From Sphingomonas paucimobilis (lineage in GTDB: Bacteria > Pseudomonadota > Alphaproteobacteria > Sphingomonadales > Sphingomonadaceae), in contig CAMAQU010000004.1 of assembly GCA_945860425.1 (NCBI GenBank), forward strand, positions 1 through 27,273: a stretch of 27,273 bases of DNA. The letters run 5' to 3'. Positions 8,327 to 14,959 of this stretch are shown piece after piece (position 1 is the first letter of the stretch; every line of letters starts with the position of its first letter). Below the pieces are notes generated by a model. It ran no database searches and had not been told where the DNA came from. It saw only the letters and a list, made by a program, of their open reading frames with translations. A program made the translations under genes and the position numbers.

Positions 8327-9445
8327 TTACTGGCCAGAACCGGGACCATAGGTGATTTCCACCCGGCGGTTCTGAAGTTCACGCACGCCATCGGCGGTTT
8401 CAACGCGCGGGGCGCTTTCACCAAAAGCCTGAGTGGCAATCACGCCAGCAGGAACGCCCTTGCCTTCAAGATAGGTGCGAACCGATCCGTTGCGACGCTC
8501 GGAAAGACCCATATTATACTTGGGCTTGCCCGATTTATCGGCGTGGCCGGCCAGCATGACCTGCGCTTGGCCGCAATCTGCATAAGCCGTGACCGCATTG
8601 TCGAGGATCGATGAGACTTCGGCCGTAACGTCCGACTTATCCCATTCGAAGAAGACAATATACGGGCCCGGTGCGCACACCCTGGCCACAACAGCCGGTT
8701 CTGGCGGCGGCGGCGGCGGGGGCGGCGGTGGGGGCGGCGGGGGTGGCGGCGGCGGAGCAGCAACTTCCCCAAAGTTGAAGATCAGGCTCGCCAAGATGGA
8801 ATGCGAACGCAGGCGACTGTCCGCTGTACGGCCGATGCGATCAATCAATTTGACATTGGGCTGGTTGAAAAAGCGATACTTCAAGCCAAGATCGACATTC
8901 TGGCTGATTGCCGTGCGCACGCCAGCAATCGCCTGCCAAGCAAAGCCCGTGTCGGAATCGCTCAGAAAACCTGGACCGGAGCCGTCAATGGAAAAGCTCG
9001 ATTTGGCTTGGGCCACACCTGCGCCGCCGCCAATATAGCCGTTCAGACCATCATCACCACCAAAGTCGACAAGGCCGTTCATCATGAAGCTGAGGCTGGT
9101 TGCCGGGCCGCCAGCATCGACATAGGTGCCAGCTGGACGTGCCGTCGCTGCAGCACCTGCCGGCGTGGTGACCTGGGATGACCATTGCGTGAGATATGCA
9201 CGCTTATAGCCAATTTCAGCTTCCAAGCGGAAGGATCCGAAATCGTAACCAACGATTCCGTCGACATCCCAGGCACTTTTTGTGTTGGCGGTGGCAGCAT
9301 TATCAACGCCCGAAATAGCGAAATCCCGATCTTCAACGATCGAGGCACCGCCTTCGATGCCGACATACCACGCGTCGTCGCGTGCAAAGGCTGGCGAAGC
9401 CAGAGCCGTTGAGGCGAGCGCGACTGCAATAGCTAGTTTGCGCAT
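8327..9445 (-). CDS. OmpA-family outer-membrane beta-barrel protein with poly-proline linker
   Basis: A 372-residue outer-membrane protein. Residues 1-21 are a signal peptide ending SPAFA. Residues about 25-220 form an eight-strand-like barrel domain rich in alternating residues, opening DDAWYVGIEGGAS and closing SHSILASLIFNFGE, with terminal Phe as in small porin-like barrels. A run of 18 consecutive prolines (nt 8702-8755) is the periplasmic linker. The C-terminal OmpA peptidoglycan-binding domain follows: VFFEWDKSDVT, the central LAGHADKSG...YNMGLSERRNGSVRTYL, and ELQNRRVEI, including the Asp and Arg positions that bind diaminopimelate. The likely role is envelope anchoring and stability. 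The start is supported by AAGGGGA seven bases before ATG. It is a single-gene unit with a terminator downstream. The family call is secure. Confidence 0.95.
   Translation of the reverse strand: MRKLAIAVALASTALASPAFARDDAWYVGIEGGASIVEDRDFAISGVDNAATANTKSAWDVDGIVGYDFGSFRLEAEIGYKRAYLTQWSSQVTTPAGAAATARPAGTYVDAGGPATSLSFMMNGLVDFGGDDGLNGYIGGGAGVAQAKSSFSIDGSGPGFLSDSDTGFAWQAIAGVRTAISQNVDLGLKYRFFNQPNVKLIDRIGRTADSRLRSHSILASLIFNFGEVAAPPPPPPPPPPPPPPPPPPEPAVVARVCAPGPYIVFFEWDKSDVTAEVSSILDNAVTAYADCGQAQVMLAGHADKSGKPKYNMGLSERRNGSVRTYLEGKGVPAGVIATQAFGESAPRVETADGVRELQNRRVEITYGPGSGQ
8702..8755 (-). repeat. proline-codon tract (18 CCN codons) in the OmpA linker
   Basis: Eighteen consecutive CCN codons, mostly CCG and CCC with three CCA, make a nearly pure G/C run. 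On the opposite strand it would read as poly-glycine, which explains a spurious open frame there. Such tracts are prone to length change by slippage. Confidence 0.95.
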
Positions 9446-9579
9446 AAAAAATCCCCTTTCTCAGTTTGTCATTGGGACAACTGCCGTCAGTTAGTCCCTG
9501 CAATGCTGCCGCGCAAGCGCACATTGCCACAAACTGTTGCGCAAAAGCCGCAATGATCGGGGATTGTCACTGCATTAGT

Positions 9580-9945
9580 TTAGTTTGAAATCAGGCCATG
9601 GGCACGCAAGCTATTGATCACCATCGAGATAGCAGCCCGGGCCTCCGAATCTGCATTGGTGCCTCCTTGGGGCAGGGCAATAGGGGGTTGCTGGGCGCCG
9701 ACCACCTGCTTGCCCGCGATTCGGATCGACGCCGCCTCCATCGCGTCGGTCCAACGCCCAGCACTAAATCTCCAGCCACGGCCTCCGGTCACGGCCCAGA
9801 CGGATAGGCCTTCAAACGGGGATGCGAATAGCCAGCCATTGCTGGTCCACTGCACAAGGTAATCCTCTTTGCCGGCCCAGACTCCTGCGGCCGATTTCCC
9901 GATGATCTCCCTGAAAGAAAATGGAGAGAAACGGGCCAAGCCCAA
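9580..9945 (-). pseudogene. DUF2793-type protein, C-terminal remnant
   Basis: This frame encodes the second half of a DUF2793 domain, a family I associate with sphingomonad and other alphaproteobacterial phage-tail or gene-transfer-agent loci. Recognisable blocks are SAAGVWAGKEDYLVQW, GWLFASPFEGLSVW, IAGKQVVGAQQPPIA, and a C-terminus ending SLRAHGLI. The usual N-terminal half (with a GQAQKE...HNEAL-type segment) is not found here in any frame. Upstream of the homology the frame stays open to a TGA at 10009-10011, but encodes only an unrelated basic stretch. The apparent start at 9945 is TTG with no Shine-Dalgarno. I therefore read it as a truncated relic. It could alternatively be a shortened functional gene using an unusual start. 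No phage genes surround it. Confidence 0.6.
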
Positions 9946-10063
9946 AGGCGCTCTTTTGCGCTTACATGTCTCCAGTCTCAGCTTTTGTGCCAGATCAGCG
10001 TGACGATGTCAAGATAAAAAACCCATTTGGTTATAAGTGACGATAAAAGGGCACCACCCCGTC

Positions 10064-10083
10064 ATTCCCGCGCAGGCGGGAAT
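10064..10083. repeat. REP-like palindrome
   Basis: Perfect 8-bp arms ATTCCCGC and GCGGGAAT flank GCAG, within the wider context GTCATTCCCGCG...GCGGGAATCCA. Short palindromes of this type are common dispersed repeats in several proteobacteria. Only one copy is in this window, so its repeat status rests on general knowledge. Confidence 0.6.
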
Positions 10084-10115
10084 CCACTCACATCTCCGAT
10101 GATGAACAGAGATAT

Positions 10116-10184
10116 GTCGCACAAAGACGCAAAGACCGCAGAGATCATGACATCCTTTGCGTTCTCCGCGCCTCTGCGCGAACC
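10116..10184. repeat. dispersed hairpin element, degenerate copy A
   Basis: The left arm (10117-10143, TCGCACAAAGACGC...) is an imperfect inverted repeat of the right arm (10155-10181), about 20 of 27 positions pairing. The right end CTCTGCGCGAACC also occurs at the right end of copy B (19422-19434). Most mismatches are A where G would pair, suggesting decay. It lies 44 bases before the flavodoxin-like gene. Confidence 0.65.
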
Positions 10185-10227
10185 ATAATTCTTCCCAACC
10201 CGCATCCGCGCCCCCATAAGGCCAAAC

Positions 10228-10713
10228 ATGCCCCAACTCCTCCTCCTCTATGACACTCAGACCGGTGGGACAGAAGCTCTCGCCCATGCCGCAGCAGACG
10301 GCGCGCGAGGCGAAGCCGATGTCCGCCTGATCCAAGCCAGCGATGCAACGCCTGATGATCTCTTGGCGGCCGACGGCGCGATCTTCGCCTGTCCGGAAAA
10401 TCTCGCCGCACTATCTGGTGTGATGAAGGCGTTTTTTGATCGGGCCTATTATCAGCTCTTGGGGCAGATCGAAGGGCGGCCCTATGCGATGATGATTTGT
10501 GCTGGCTCAGATGGCGAGAATGCCGCGCGGCAAATGGTCCGCATTCTCACGGGCTGGCGGATGAAGCCGATCGCGGAGCCGCTGATCATCTGCACCCATG
10601 CCCAAACGCCCGAGGCTATTCTCGCCCCAAAGCAAATTGGCGCGGCGGATCTTGCCCGTGCGCGGGATTTGGGGGCGGCGTTTGCCGCTGGCCTATCGCT
10701 TGGGGTTTACTGA
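10228..10713 (+). CDS. flavodoxin-fold (WrbA/NADPH-dependent FMN reductase-like) protein
   Basis: A 161-residue cytoplasmic flavodoxin-fold protein. The first strand and phosphate-binding loop read LLLLYDTQTGGTEALAHAAADGA, matching the T-x-T-G-x-T type FMN loop of flavodoxins. ADGAIFACPENLAALSGVMKAFFDR is the usual second conserved block of FMN reductase/WrbA-like proteins, which contacts the isoalloxazine. The C-terminal part carries YAMMICAGSDGENAARQM and a helix ending in the last residues. It probably binds FMN, either as an oxidoreductase or a small electron carrier; the substrate is unknown. There is no obvious Shine-Dalgarno (CAAAC before ATG), and the upstream 280 bases hold repeats and the DUF2793 relic, so its promoter is unclear. 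It is convergent with the MAPEG gene, with a hairpin between them. Confidence 0.82.
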   Translation: MPQLLLLYDTQTGGTEALAHAAADGARGEADVRLIQASDATPDDLLAADGAIFACPENLAALSGVMKAFFDRAYYQLLGQIEGRPYAMMICAGSDGENAARQMVRILTGWRMKPIAEPLIICTHAQTPEAILAPKQIGAADLARARDLGAAFAAGLSLGVY

Positions 10714-10751
10714 AAAAAGGGGGCGGGCCAGCCAAAGCAGCGCCCACCCCT
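10714..10751 (-). terminator. terminator for the MAPEG gene, between convergent genes
   Basis: AGGGG (10718-10722) and GGGC (10725-10728) pair with GCCC (10742-10745) and CCCCT (10747-10751) around a loop. Read leftward the stem runs into TTTTTT. It begins right after the flavodoxin stop and lies 13 bases beyond the MAPEG stop. Confidence 0.65.
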
Positions 10752-10763
10752 ATTTAATCGACC

Positions 10764-11225
10764 TTAGCCGTTGGAAACGGGCTCTGCCGTTTGCATATCG
10801 ATCGCGGTTGGCGCTTCGGTGCGGCCAGCCTCCAGATGCGGCAGGGCAATGGCATAAGCGCCAAGGCCGAGCAGCGTCAGCATGGTTGTGATCGTGCCGA
10901 TGGAGCGGCCTTTGCTCAAACGGCCACCGTCCATGCCCAGTCCATGGCCGATACGACCAAGGAAATAGACAGCGGCAACGATCCACAGCCACAAGGGCGC
11001 GGGTGCGCCGCTATGGGCCAGCTCAATGACGCCGATAAGAATCAGCACAAAGGGTGTGAACTCGACATAGTTGGAATGCGCCCGCATCCGGCGGATCACG
11101 GCCTCATTGCCGCCATCGCCAATGGACACTTTCTCGCTGCCGCGCACTTGGCCAACTCGAATGGCAAGCCAGATATTGAGGATCGCGGCAACCCCTGCGA
11201 AGATCATGGTGACGGGTAAAATCAT
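10764..11225 (-). CDS. MAPEG family membrane protein
   Basis: A 153-residue integral membrane protein with four predicted helices. The fold family (membrane-associated proteins in eicosanoid and glutathione metabolism) is shown by the second block: EAVIRRMRAHSNYVEFTPFVLILIGVIEL, with the conserved R-x-x-R-A-H-x-N-x-x-E pattern that binds glutathione in characterised members. This is followed by VYFLGRIGHGLGM. The start at 11225 is chosen because AGGGGAGAAAG lies just upstream and the first membrane helix begins MILPVTMIF. An extension to 11378 encodes a hydrophilic leader unlike the family. Bacterial members may be glutathione transferases or peroxidases, but the reaction here is unknown. The gene is divergent from the rpmF operon and convergent with the flavodoxin-like gene. 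Confidence 0.88.
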   Translation of the reverse strand: MILPVTMIFAGVAAILNIWLAIRVGQVRGSEKVSIGDGGNEAVIRRMRAHSNYVEFTPFVLILIGVIELAHSGAPAPLWLWIVAAVYFLGRIGHGLGMDGGRLSKGRSIGTITTMLTLLGLGAYAIALPHLEAGRTEAPTAIDMQTAEPVSNG

Positions 11226-11278
11226 TGTCTTTCTCCCCTCTTGTTGAGACGCTCTGTCCTGCCACGGGGCCGCTGCGC

Positions 11279-11306
11279 TTGCAACGTCCGGAATTTTGGC
11301 TATACG
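11279..11306 (+). promoter_or_regulatory. candidate sigma-70-type promoter of the rpmF-plsX-fabH operon
   Basis: TTGCAA (11279-11284) and TATACG (11301-11306) are separated by 16 bases, each matching four of six consensus positions. The 5' leader would be about 85 bases and contains an 8-base palindrome GTGATCAC (11371-11378). It is a pattern match only. Confidence 0.35.
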
Positions 11307-11398
11307 CGCGCCTTCCCTGTGATGTCCCGGAGAGTCGCATGTGCGTCCCTTCGTCGCCACATAGGTTTTTGTGATCACTTAACGAACAAGGTGCCGAC

Positions 11399-11578
11399 AT
11401 GGCCGTCCCTAAGAGAAAAACTTCGCCGTCGCGCCGGAACATGCGTCGTAGCCATCATGCGCTGACCGCAACCACGTTCCAAGAATGCCCGAATTGTGGT
11501 GAGTTGAAGCTCCCCCACAATCTTTGCCAGGCATGCGGCCATTATAACGGTCGTGAAGTTGTCGCGTCGGCCGACTAA
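11399..11578 (+). CDS. rpmF: 50S ribosomal protein L32
   Basis: A 59-residue protein, short enough to be missed by length cut-offs. It opens with the diagnostic MAVPKRKTSPSRRNMRRSHH and continues with CPNCGELKLPHNLCQACGHY, the two CxxC pairs of the zinc-ribbon form of L32, then NGREVV. It is part of the large ribosomal subunit near the peptidyl transferase region. AAGG lies six bases before the ATG. Head of the operon with plsX (31-base gap) and fabH, an arrangement kept across many bacteria that links ribosome production to membrane lipid synthesis. A hairpin just after its stop overlaps the plsX ribosome-binding site. Confidence 0.98.
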   Translation: MAVPKRKTSPSRRNMRRSHHALTATTFQECPNCGELKLPHNLCQACGHYNGREVVASAD

Positions 11579-11600
11579 CCCCCGCGCTTAAACCGGGGGA
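11579..11600 (+). promoter_or_regulatory. intercistronic hairpin masking the plsX Shine-Dalgarno
   Basis: CCCCCG (11579-11584) begins right after the rpmF stop and pairs perfectly with CGGGGG (11594-11599) around a nine-base loop. The right arm is most of the plsX Shine-Dalgarno (GGGGGAG), ten bases before its GTG. No U run follows, so it is not a typical terminator. A role in coupling plsX translation to rpmF translation is inferred. Confidence 0.5.
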
Positions 11601-11609
11601 GACGGGCCA

Positions 11610-12641
11610 GTGGCCGAAGCGCCGCGAATCGCAATTGACGCTATGGGGGGCGATGAAGGCCCGGCTTTGATGCTGGCTGGTGTCGCACAGGCACATCTGC
11701 TCCACCCGCATCTGCGCTTTGATCTGGTTGGCGATGAGGCTGCGATAGAGGTCGCACTGAAAGCCCATCCCGGCCTGCGGCCCGTGTGCGATATCATTCA
11801 CGCGCCAGAAATTATTGAAGGCAGCGAAAAAGCGGGTCAGGCCATCCGCCGCGCCAAAACCACAAGCATGGGCATCACCATTGACGCTGTGAAGCAGGGC
11901 AGGGCCGGCGGCGCTGTGTCGGCGGGCAATACCGGCGCGCTCATGGCCATGGCAAAGCTGGCGCTGCGCACCATGCCGGGCATTGACCGCCCGGCGCTGG
12001 CCGCCCTCCTGCCCAGCCTTGGTGAAAATGACTTCATCATGCTGGATCTGGGCGCGAATACCGAATGCGATGCTCGCAATCTCACCGAATTTGCCATTAT
12101 GGGCGCGGCCTATTCGCGCATTGCACTCGGCATTGCCCGCCCGCGTGTCTCGCTGCTCAACATCGGCACAGAAGATCAAAAGGGCACCGATGAAATTCGC
12201 GATGCCGCCGCCATCTTGCGCGAGGCAACGCATCTACCGATCAGCTTTGAAGGCTTTATCGAAGGCGATAAAATTGCCCGCGGCCTGACCGATGTTGTTG
12301 TGTGCGACGGGTTTTCAGGCAATATCTCGTTGAAGACGATGGAGGGCACCGCCCGCTTTGTGACCGATCTTCTGCGCCGCGCCTTTACCAGTTCAATCCG
12401 GTCAAAATTCGGCTTCCTGATCTCACGCCCGGCGACGGAGCTGATGCGCCACCATCTGGATCCCAATAATCATAATGGTGCTGTCTTCCTCGGTCTCAAT
12501 GGCGTGGTCGTGAAAAGTCATGGCAGCGCCAGCGCCAAGGGCGTCGCCAATGCCATTGGCGTTGCGGCAAAGCTTGTGGAAGCCAATATCACACAACGCA
12601 TCACCGATGATCTCGCCTTTATTCGGGCCAATGGCCAATGA
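11610..12641 (+). CDS. plsX: phosphate acyltransferase PlsX
   Basis: A 343-residue peripheral membrane enzyme that converts acyl-ACP and phosphate to acyl-phosphate, the donor for PlsY in the first step of phospholipid synthesis. Family signatures are clear: RIAIDAMGGDEGP at the N-terminus, GDEAAIEVAL, the AGNTGALMAMA block, LLNIGTEDQKGTDEIRDAA, FIEGDKIARGLTDVVVCDGFSGNISLKTMEG, and the C-terminal GLNGVVVKSHGSASAKGVANAI. The start is GTG at 11610 with GGGGGAG ten bases upstream, which places MAEAPRIAIDAMGG as the N-terminus. The stop overlaps the fabH start by four bases (ATGA), suggesting translational coupling. Confidence 0.97.
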   Translation: MAEAPRIAIDAMGGDEGPALMLAGVAQAHLLHPHLRFDLVGDEAAIEVALKAHPGLRPVCDIIHAPEIIEGSEKAGQAIRRAKTTSMGITIDAVKQGRAGGAVSAGNTGALMAMAKLALRTMPGIDRPALAALLPSLGENDFIMLDLGANTECDARNLTEFAIMGAAYSRIALGIARPRVSLLNIGTEDQKGTDEIRDAAAILREATHLPISFEGFIEGDKIARGLTDVVVCDGFSGNISLKTMEGTARFVTDLLRRAFTSSIRSKFGFLISRPATELMRHHLDPNNHNGAVFLGLNGVVVKSHGSASAKGVANAIGVAAKLVEANITQRITDDLAFIRANGQ

Positions 12642-13597
12642 CGCGGCGCGCGGTCATTCTCGGCACGGGTTCTGCCCTTCCGGCCCACCGCGTTTCCAAT
12701 GAAGAATTGTCCAAAACCGTCGAAACGTCCGATGATTGGATTGTTGAGCGCACCGGCATCCGCTTTCGCTATATTGCGGGCGATGGGGAAACCACCGCGA
12801 CATTGGGGGCAGAGGCGGCGCGCAAGGCGCTCGACGCCGCCGGCCTCGATCCGGCGTCGATCGATCTGCTGATCCTCGCCACCGCAACGCCCGATCAGAC
12901 GTTCCCGGCGTCCGCGACCAAGATTCAGGCGTTGCTTGGGATTAATGATTGCGTCGCCTTTGACGTTGCCGCGGTTTGCTCTGGCTTTCTCTACGCCCTG
13001 TCCGTTGCCGATTCGATGATCCGCAGCGGCGCTGCCCGGCGCGCGATTGTCATTGGCGCTGAAACAATGAGCCGCCTGCTCGATTGGGAAGACCGGACAA
13101 CCTGCGTCCTCTTCGGCGATGGCGCTGGGGCGGTTGTCCTTGAAGGGCAAGAAAGCGACTCGGGCATCCTCGCGACCAAGCTTCACGCCGATGGTCGGCA
13201 TAATGAACTTCTTTATGTCGATGGCGGCCCCTCGACCACGGGCACGGTCGGCCATATTCGCATGAAGGGATCAGAAGTCTTCCGCCATGCCGTCGTCAAT
13301 CTGGCCTCGGTGTTGACTGAAGTTCTGGAAAGCACGGGCTTTACCGCAGCTGATATTGATTGGGTCGTCCCGCATCAGGCCAATGCCCGCATCTTGGATG
13401 CCACCGCTCGAAAGCTTGGCCTTGCACCCGAGCAGGTGGTTGTGACGGTGGATCAGCACGCCAACACCTCAGCCGCTTCGGTGCCGCTTGCGCTTGATAC
13501 CGCCGTGCGCGACGGCCGCATCCAGCGCGGACAGTTGCTCGTGCTCGAAGCCATGGGTGGCGGCTTTACTTGGGGCGCTGCTGCAATCCGCTTTTGA
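12638..13597 (+). CDS. fabH: 3-oxoacyl-[acyl-carrier-protein] synthase III
   Basis: A 319-residue condensing enzyme that starts fatty acid synthesis by joining acetyl-CoA to malonyl-ACP. The catalytic triad is in place: Cys114 in AAVCSGF, His246 in PHQAN, and Asn276 in HANTSAAS. Other family blocks are DDWIVERTGIRFR near the N-terminus, the GDGAGAVVL loop (161-168) and the closing GGGFTWGAAAIRF. Length is typical. The start overlaps the plsX stop. Known FabH enzymes differ in primer preference (acetyl versus branched); that cannot be told from the sequence. A 92-base gap to ihfA contains a possible internal promoter. Confidence 0.98.
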   Translation: MTRRAVILGTGSALPAHRVSNEELSKTVETSDDWIVERTGIRFRYIAGDGETTATLGAEAARKALDAAGLDPASIDLLILATATPDQTFPASATKIQALLGINDCVAFDVAAVCSGFLYALSVADSMIRSGAARRAIVIGAETMSRLLDWEDRTTCVLFGDGAGAVVLEGQESDSGILATKLHADGRHNELLYVDGGPSTTGTVGHIRMKGSEVFRHAVVNLASVLTEVLESTGFTAADIDWVVPHQANARILDATARKLGLAPEQVVVTVDQHANTSAASVPLALDTAVRDGRIQRGQLLVLEAMGGGFTWGAAAIRF

Positions 13598-13611
13598 CCC
13601 TCAGGGTGGAA

Positions 13612-13639
13612 TTGACCTTGTTTGCCAATTCGATAAGAA
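13612..13639 (+). promoter_or_regulatory. possible internal promoter before ihfA
   Basis: TTGACC (13612-13617) and TAAGAA (13634-13639) are spaced by 16 bases in the fabH-ihfA gap. The -35 is strong and the -10 poor. CCAAT and ATTGG form short inverted arms around the -10. It could let ihfA-merR be expressed apart from plsX-fabH. Pattern evidence only. Confidence 0.25.
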
Positions 13640-13653
13640 GATTGGTGTTCGTT

Positions 13654-13678
13654 AATCGCGAAGAGCAATCACGAAGAG
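13654..13678 (+). repeat. 12-base tandem repeat in the ihfA leader
   Basis: AATCGCGAAGAG (13654-13665) and AATCACGAAGAG (13667-13678) are separated by one base and differ at one position. The second copy runs into the ihfA Shine-Dalgarno GAAGAGGGAG, so the purine-rich ribosome-binding motif is partly duplicated. Confidence 0.7.
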
Positions 13679-13689
13679 GGAGTAGCGTA

Positions 13690-13989
13690 ATGGCGGGAGA
13701 AGGAACCCTAACACGGGCCGATCTTGCTGAGTCTCTTCACAAGCAGGTGGGATTGTCCAAGTCCGAGTCCTCCAAACTTGTTGAATCGATTCTGGAACAT
13801 ATGTGTGGCGCCCTTGCCAAGGGGCAGAATGTGAAGATTTCCGGCTTTGGAAGCTTTCTTCTGCGCGACAAGGGAGAACGGATTGGCCGCAATCCGAAAA
13901 CCGGGGTAGAAGTCCCCATTGCCCCGCGCCGGGTTCTGACCTTTCGGCCGAGCCAAACCATGCGCACACGCATCACGCAGGATAGCTAA
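13690..13989 (+). CDS. ihfA: integration host factor subunit alpha
   Basis: A 99-residue DNA-bending protein of the HU/IHF family. MAGEGTLTRADLAESLHKQVGLSKSES resembles the IHF-alpha helical start. KISGFGSFLLRDKGERIGRNPKTG holds the beta-arm base and the GRNPKTG arm signature, and PIAPRRVLTFRPSQTM closes the arm and C-terminal helix. The alpha subunit is favoured over beta or HU by length and by its partner gene: ihfA is often followed by a MerR regulator in alphaproteobacteria. It acts as a heterodimer with IhfB, elsewhere in the genome, in replication, recombination and promoter architecture. The start at 13690 has GAGGGAG eight bases upstream; longer frames read into the fabH tail. merR follows after 15 bases. 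Confidence 0.95.
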   Translation: MAGEGTLTRADLAESLHKQVGLSKSESSKLVESILEHMCGALAKGQNVKISGFGSFLLRDKGERIGRNPKTGVEVPIAPRRVLTFRPSQTMRTRITQDS

Positions 13990-14004
13990 AATTGGGAGAC
14001 GTCG

Positions 14005-14403
14005 ATGGCCGATAAGGCACCCGGTGCATTTTTGACCATCGGCGAACTCTCGTCTGAATTGGGCGTGCCGCAACACATTTTGCGCTATTGGGAAACCCGC
14101 TTTGCCAAATTGCGCCCGCTCATCCGCGCGGGGAACCGCCGTTATTATCGGCCAGATGATGTGGCCCTCGTTCGGCGCATTCACCATCTGCTTCATGTCG
14201 AAGGCTATACGGTCAAGGGTGTACAAAAGCTGCTGAGCGCCAAAGCAGATAGTCAGACGCCTGCGCCCGTACCGACCGTCGCCCAAGCAGCACCTGCTAA
14301 TCCAGTGTCGGCCGCACCTGCGCCCACACCGCCCAGCTATATTCCGGATCTGGTCTTAATTCGCGATCGTCTGAAAACTGCCCTCGCCGCCGCTGGGCGC
14401 TAG
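14005..14403 (+). CDS. MerR family transcriptional regulator
   Basis: A 132-residue regulator. Residues 9-77 form a MerR winged helix: FLTIGELSSELGVPQHILRYWE (helix-turn-helix), RPLIRAGNRRYYRPDDVALVRRIHHLL (wing and second helical pair), and GYTVKGVQKLL. Unlike metal-sensing MerR proteins there is no cysteine sensor; the middle is a low-complexity Ala/Pro linker (about residues 85-115), followed by a short C-terminal helix ending LKTALAAAGR. Members of this type beside ihfA are widespread in alphaproteobacteria, and their target is generally not known. It lies in the same operon as ihfA. The stop is one base from the stop of the convergent sixA-like gene, with no room for a terminator. Confidence 0.9.
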   Translation: MADKAPGAFLTIGELSSELGVPQHILRYWETRFAKLRPLIRAGNRRYYRPDDVALVRRIHHLLHVEGYTVKGVQKLLSAKADSQTPAPVPTVAQAAPANPVSAAPAPTPPSYIPDLVLIRDRLKTALAAAGR

Positions 14404-14404
14404 G

Positions 14405-14959
14405 CTAGTCGCTTGGGTGATCCATGGCTGGGCCAAGATTGGGGTCCAGATCGCGGGGCCGCACCAATTGCGTAAACTGGGCCTTGCCCCTTCCCACATC
14501 GCGCCATTGGTCAATGTCCAGGATCAGCTCTGCGATGGCGGCGGTCGGAAACTTCTCCTCCACGGCATCGCGTAAAGAGTCGCCCGCCTTATCCGGCACG
14601 AGTGTTAGGATCAGATCTTCCAGCCCCGGATTATGGCCGCACATCATCACCCGCTCGGCGCCGTCTGGCAGGTCCTGCACAACATCCAGCAAGGTTGCGC
14701 CCGACGCGAGATAGATGCGCTTATCCCAATTGGGGTGCAGAATCTCGCCATAGCCTTCCCAAAGCGCATCAAGCGTTTCGGTGCACCGCACGGCGGGGGA
14801 CGAAATCACCTGATCAAACCCCCATTGATTCTCCCGCAAATAGCGCCCGATCATCTGCGCGCCCTGAATGCCGCGCGCGTTGATGGGCCGGTCAAAATCC
14901 CGGTCAACAGGCGCGTCCCAGCCGGATTTGGCGTGGCGAAAAAGAATGAGCGTCTTCAT
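14405..14959 (-). CDS. SixA-like histidine phosphatase
   Basis: A 184-residue member of the histidine phosphatase (phosphoglycerate mutase-like) superfamily. The N-terminal RHAKSGW (residues 8-14) holds the nucleophilic His and the Arg of the SixA branch. SSPAVRCTETLDAL is the second conserved block with its Arg, and MMCGHNPGLEDL provides the second catalytic His. SixA of E. coli removes phosphate from histidine phosphotransfer domains such as ArcB or PtsO; here the substrate is not known. The ATG overlaps the stop of the preceding helicase gene (ATGA), so the two are almost certainly co-transcribed and coupled. A longer C-terminal tail (GKAQFTQLVRPRDLDPN...) is typical of alphaproteobacterial forms. 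Confidence 0.88.
   Translation of the reverse strand: MKTLILFRHAKSGWDAPVDRDFDRPINARGIQGAQMIGRYLRENQWGFDQVISSPAVRCTETLDALWEGYGEILHPNWDKRIYLASGATLLDVVQDLPDGAERVMMCGHNPGLEDLILTLVPDKAGDSLRDAVEEKFPTAAIAELILDIDQWRDVGRGKAQFTQLVRPRDLDPNLGPAMDHPSD

Noticed and set aside
8589..9038. Rightward frame with a poly-glycine run
   Set aside because: The glycine run is simply the reverse strand of the OmpA proline tract.
9513..9544. GCGCAA and TTGCGC inverted arms upstream of the OmpA gene
   Set aside because: Six-base arms with a 20-base spacer in GC-rich DNA are expected by chance; no promoter consensus is aligned with them.
11409..12233. Leftward 274-codon frame opposite rpmF and plsX
   Set aside because: It crosses two conserved genes and the gap between them; a chance open frame.
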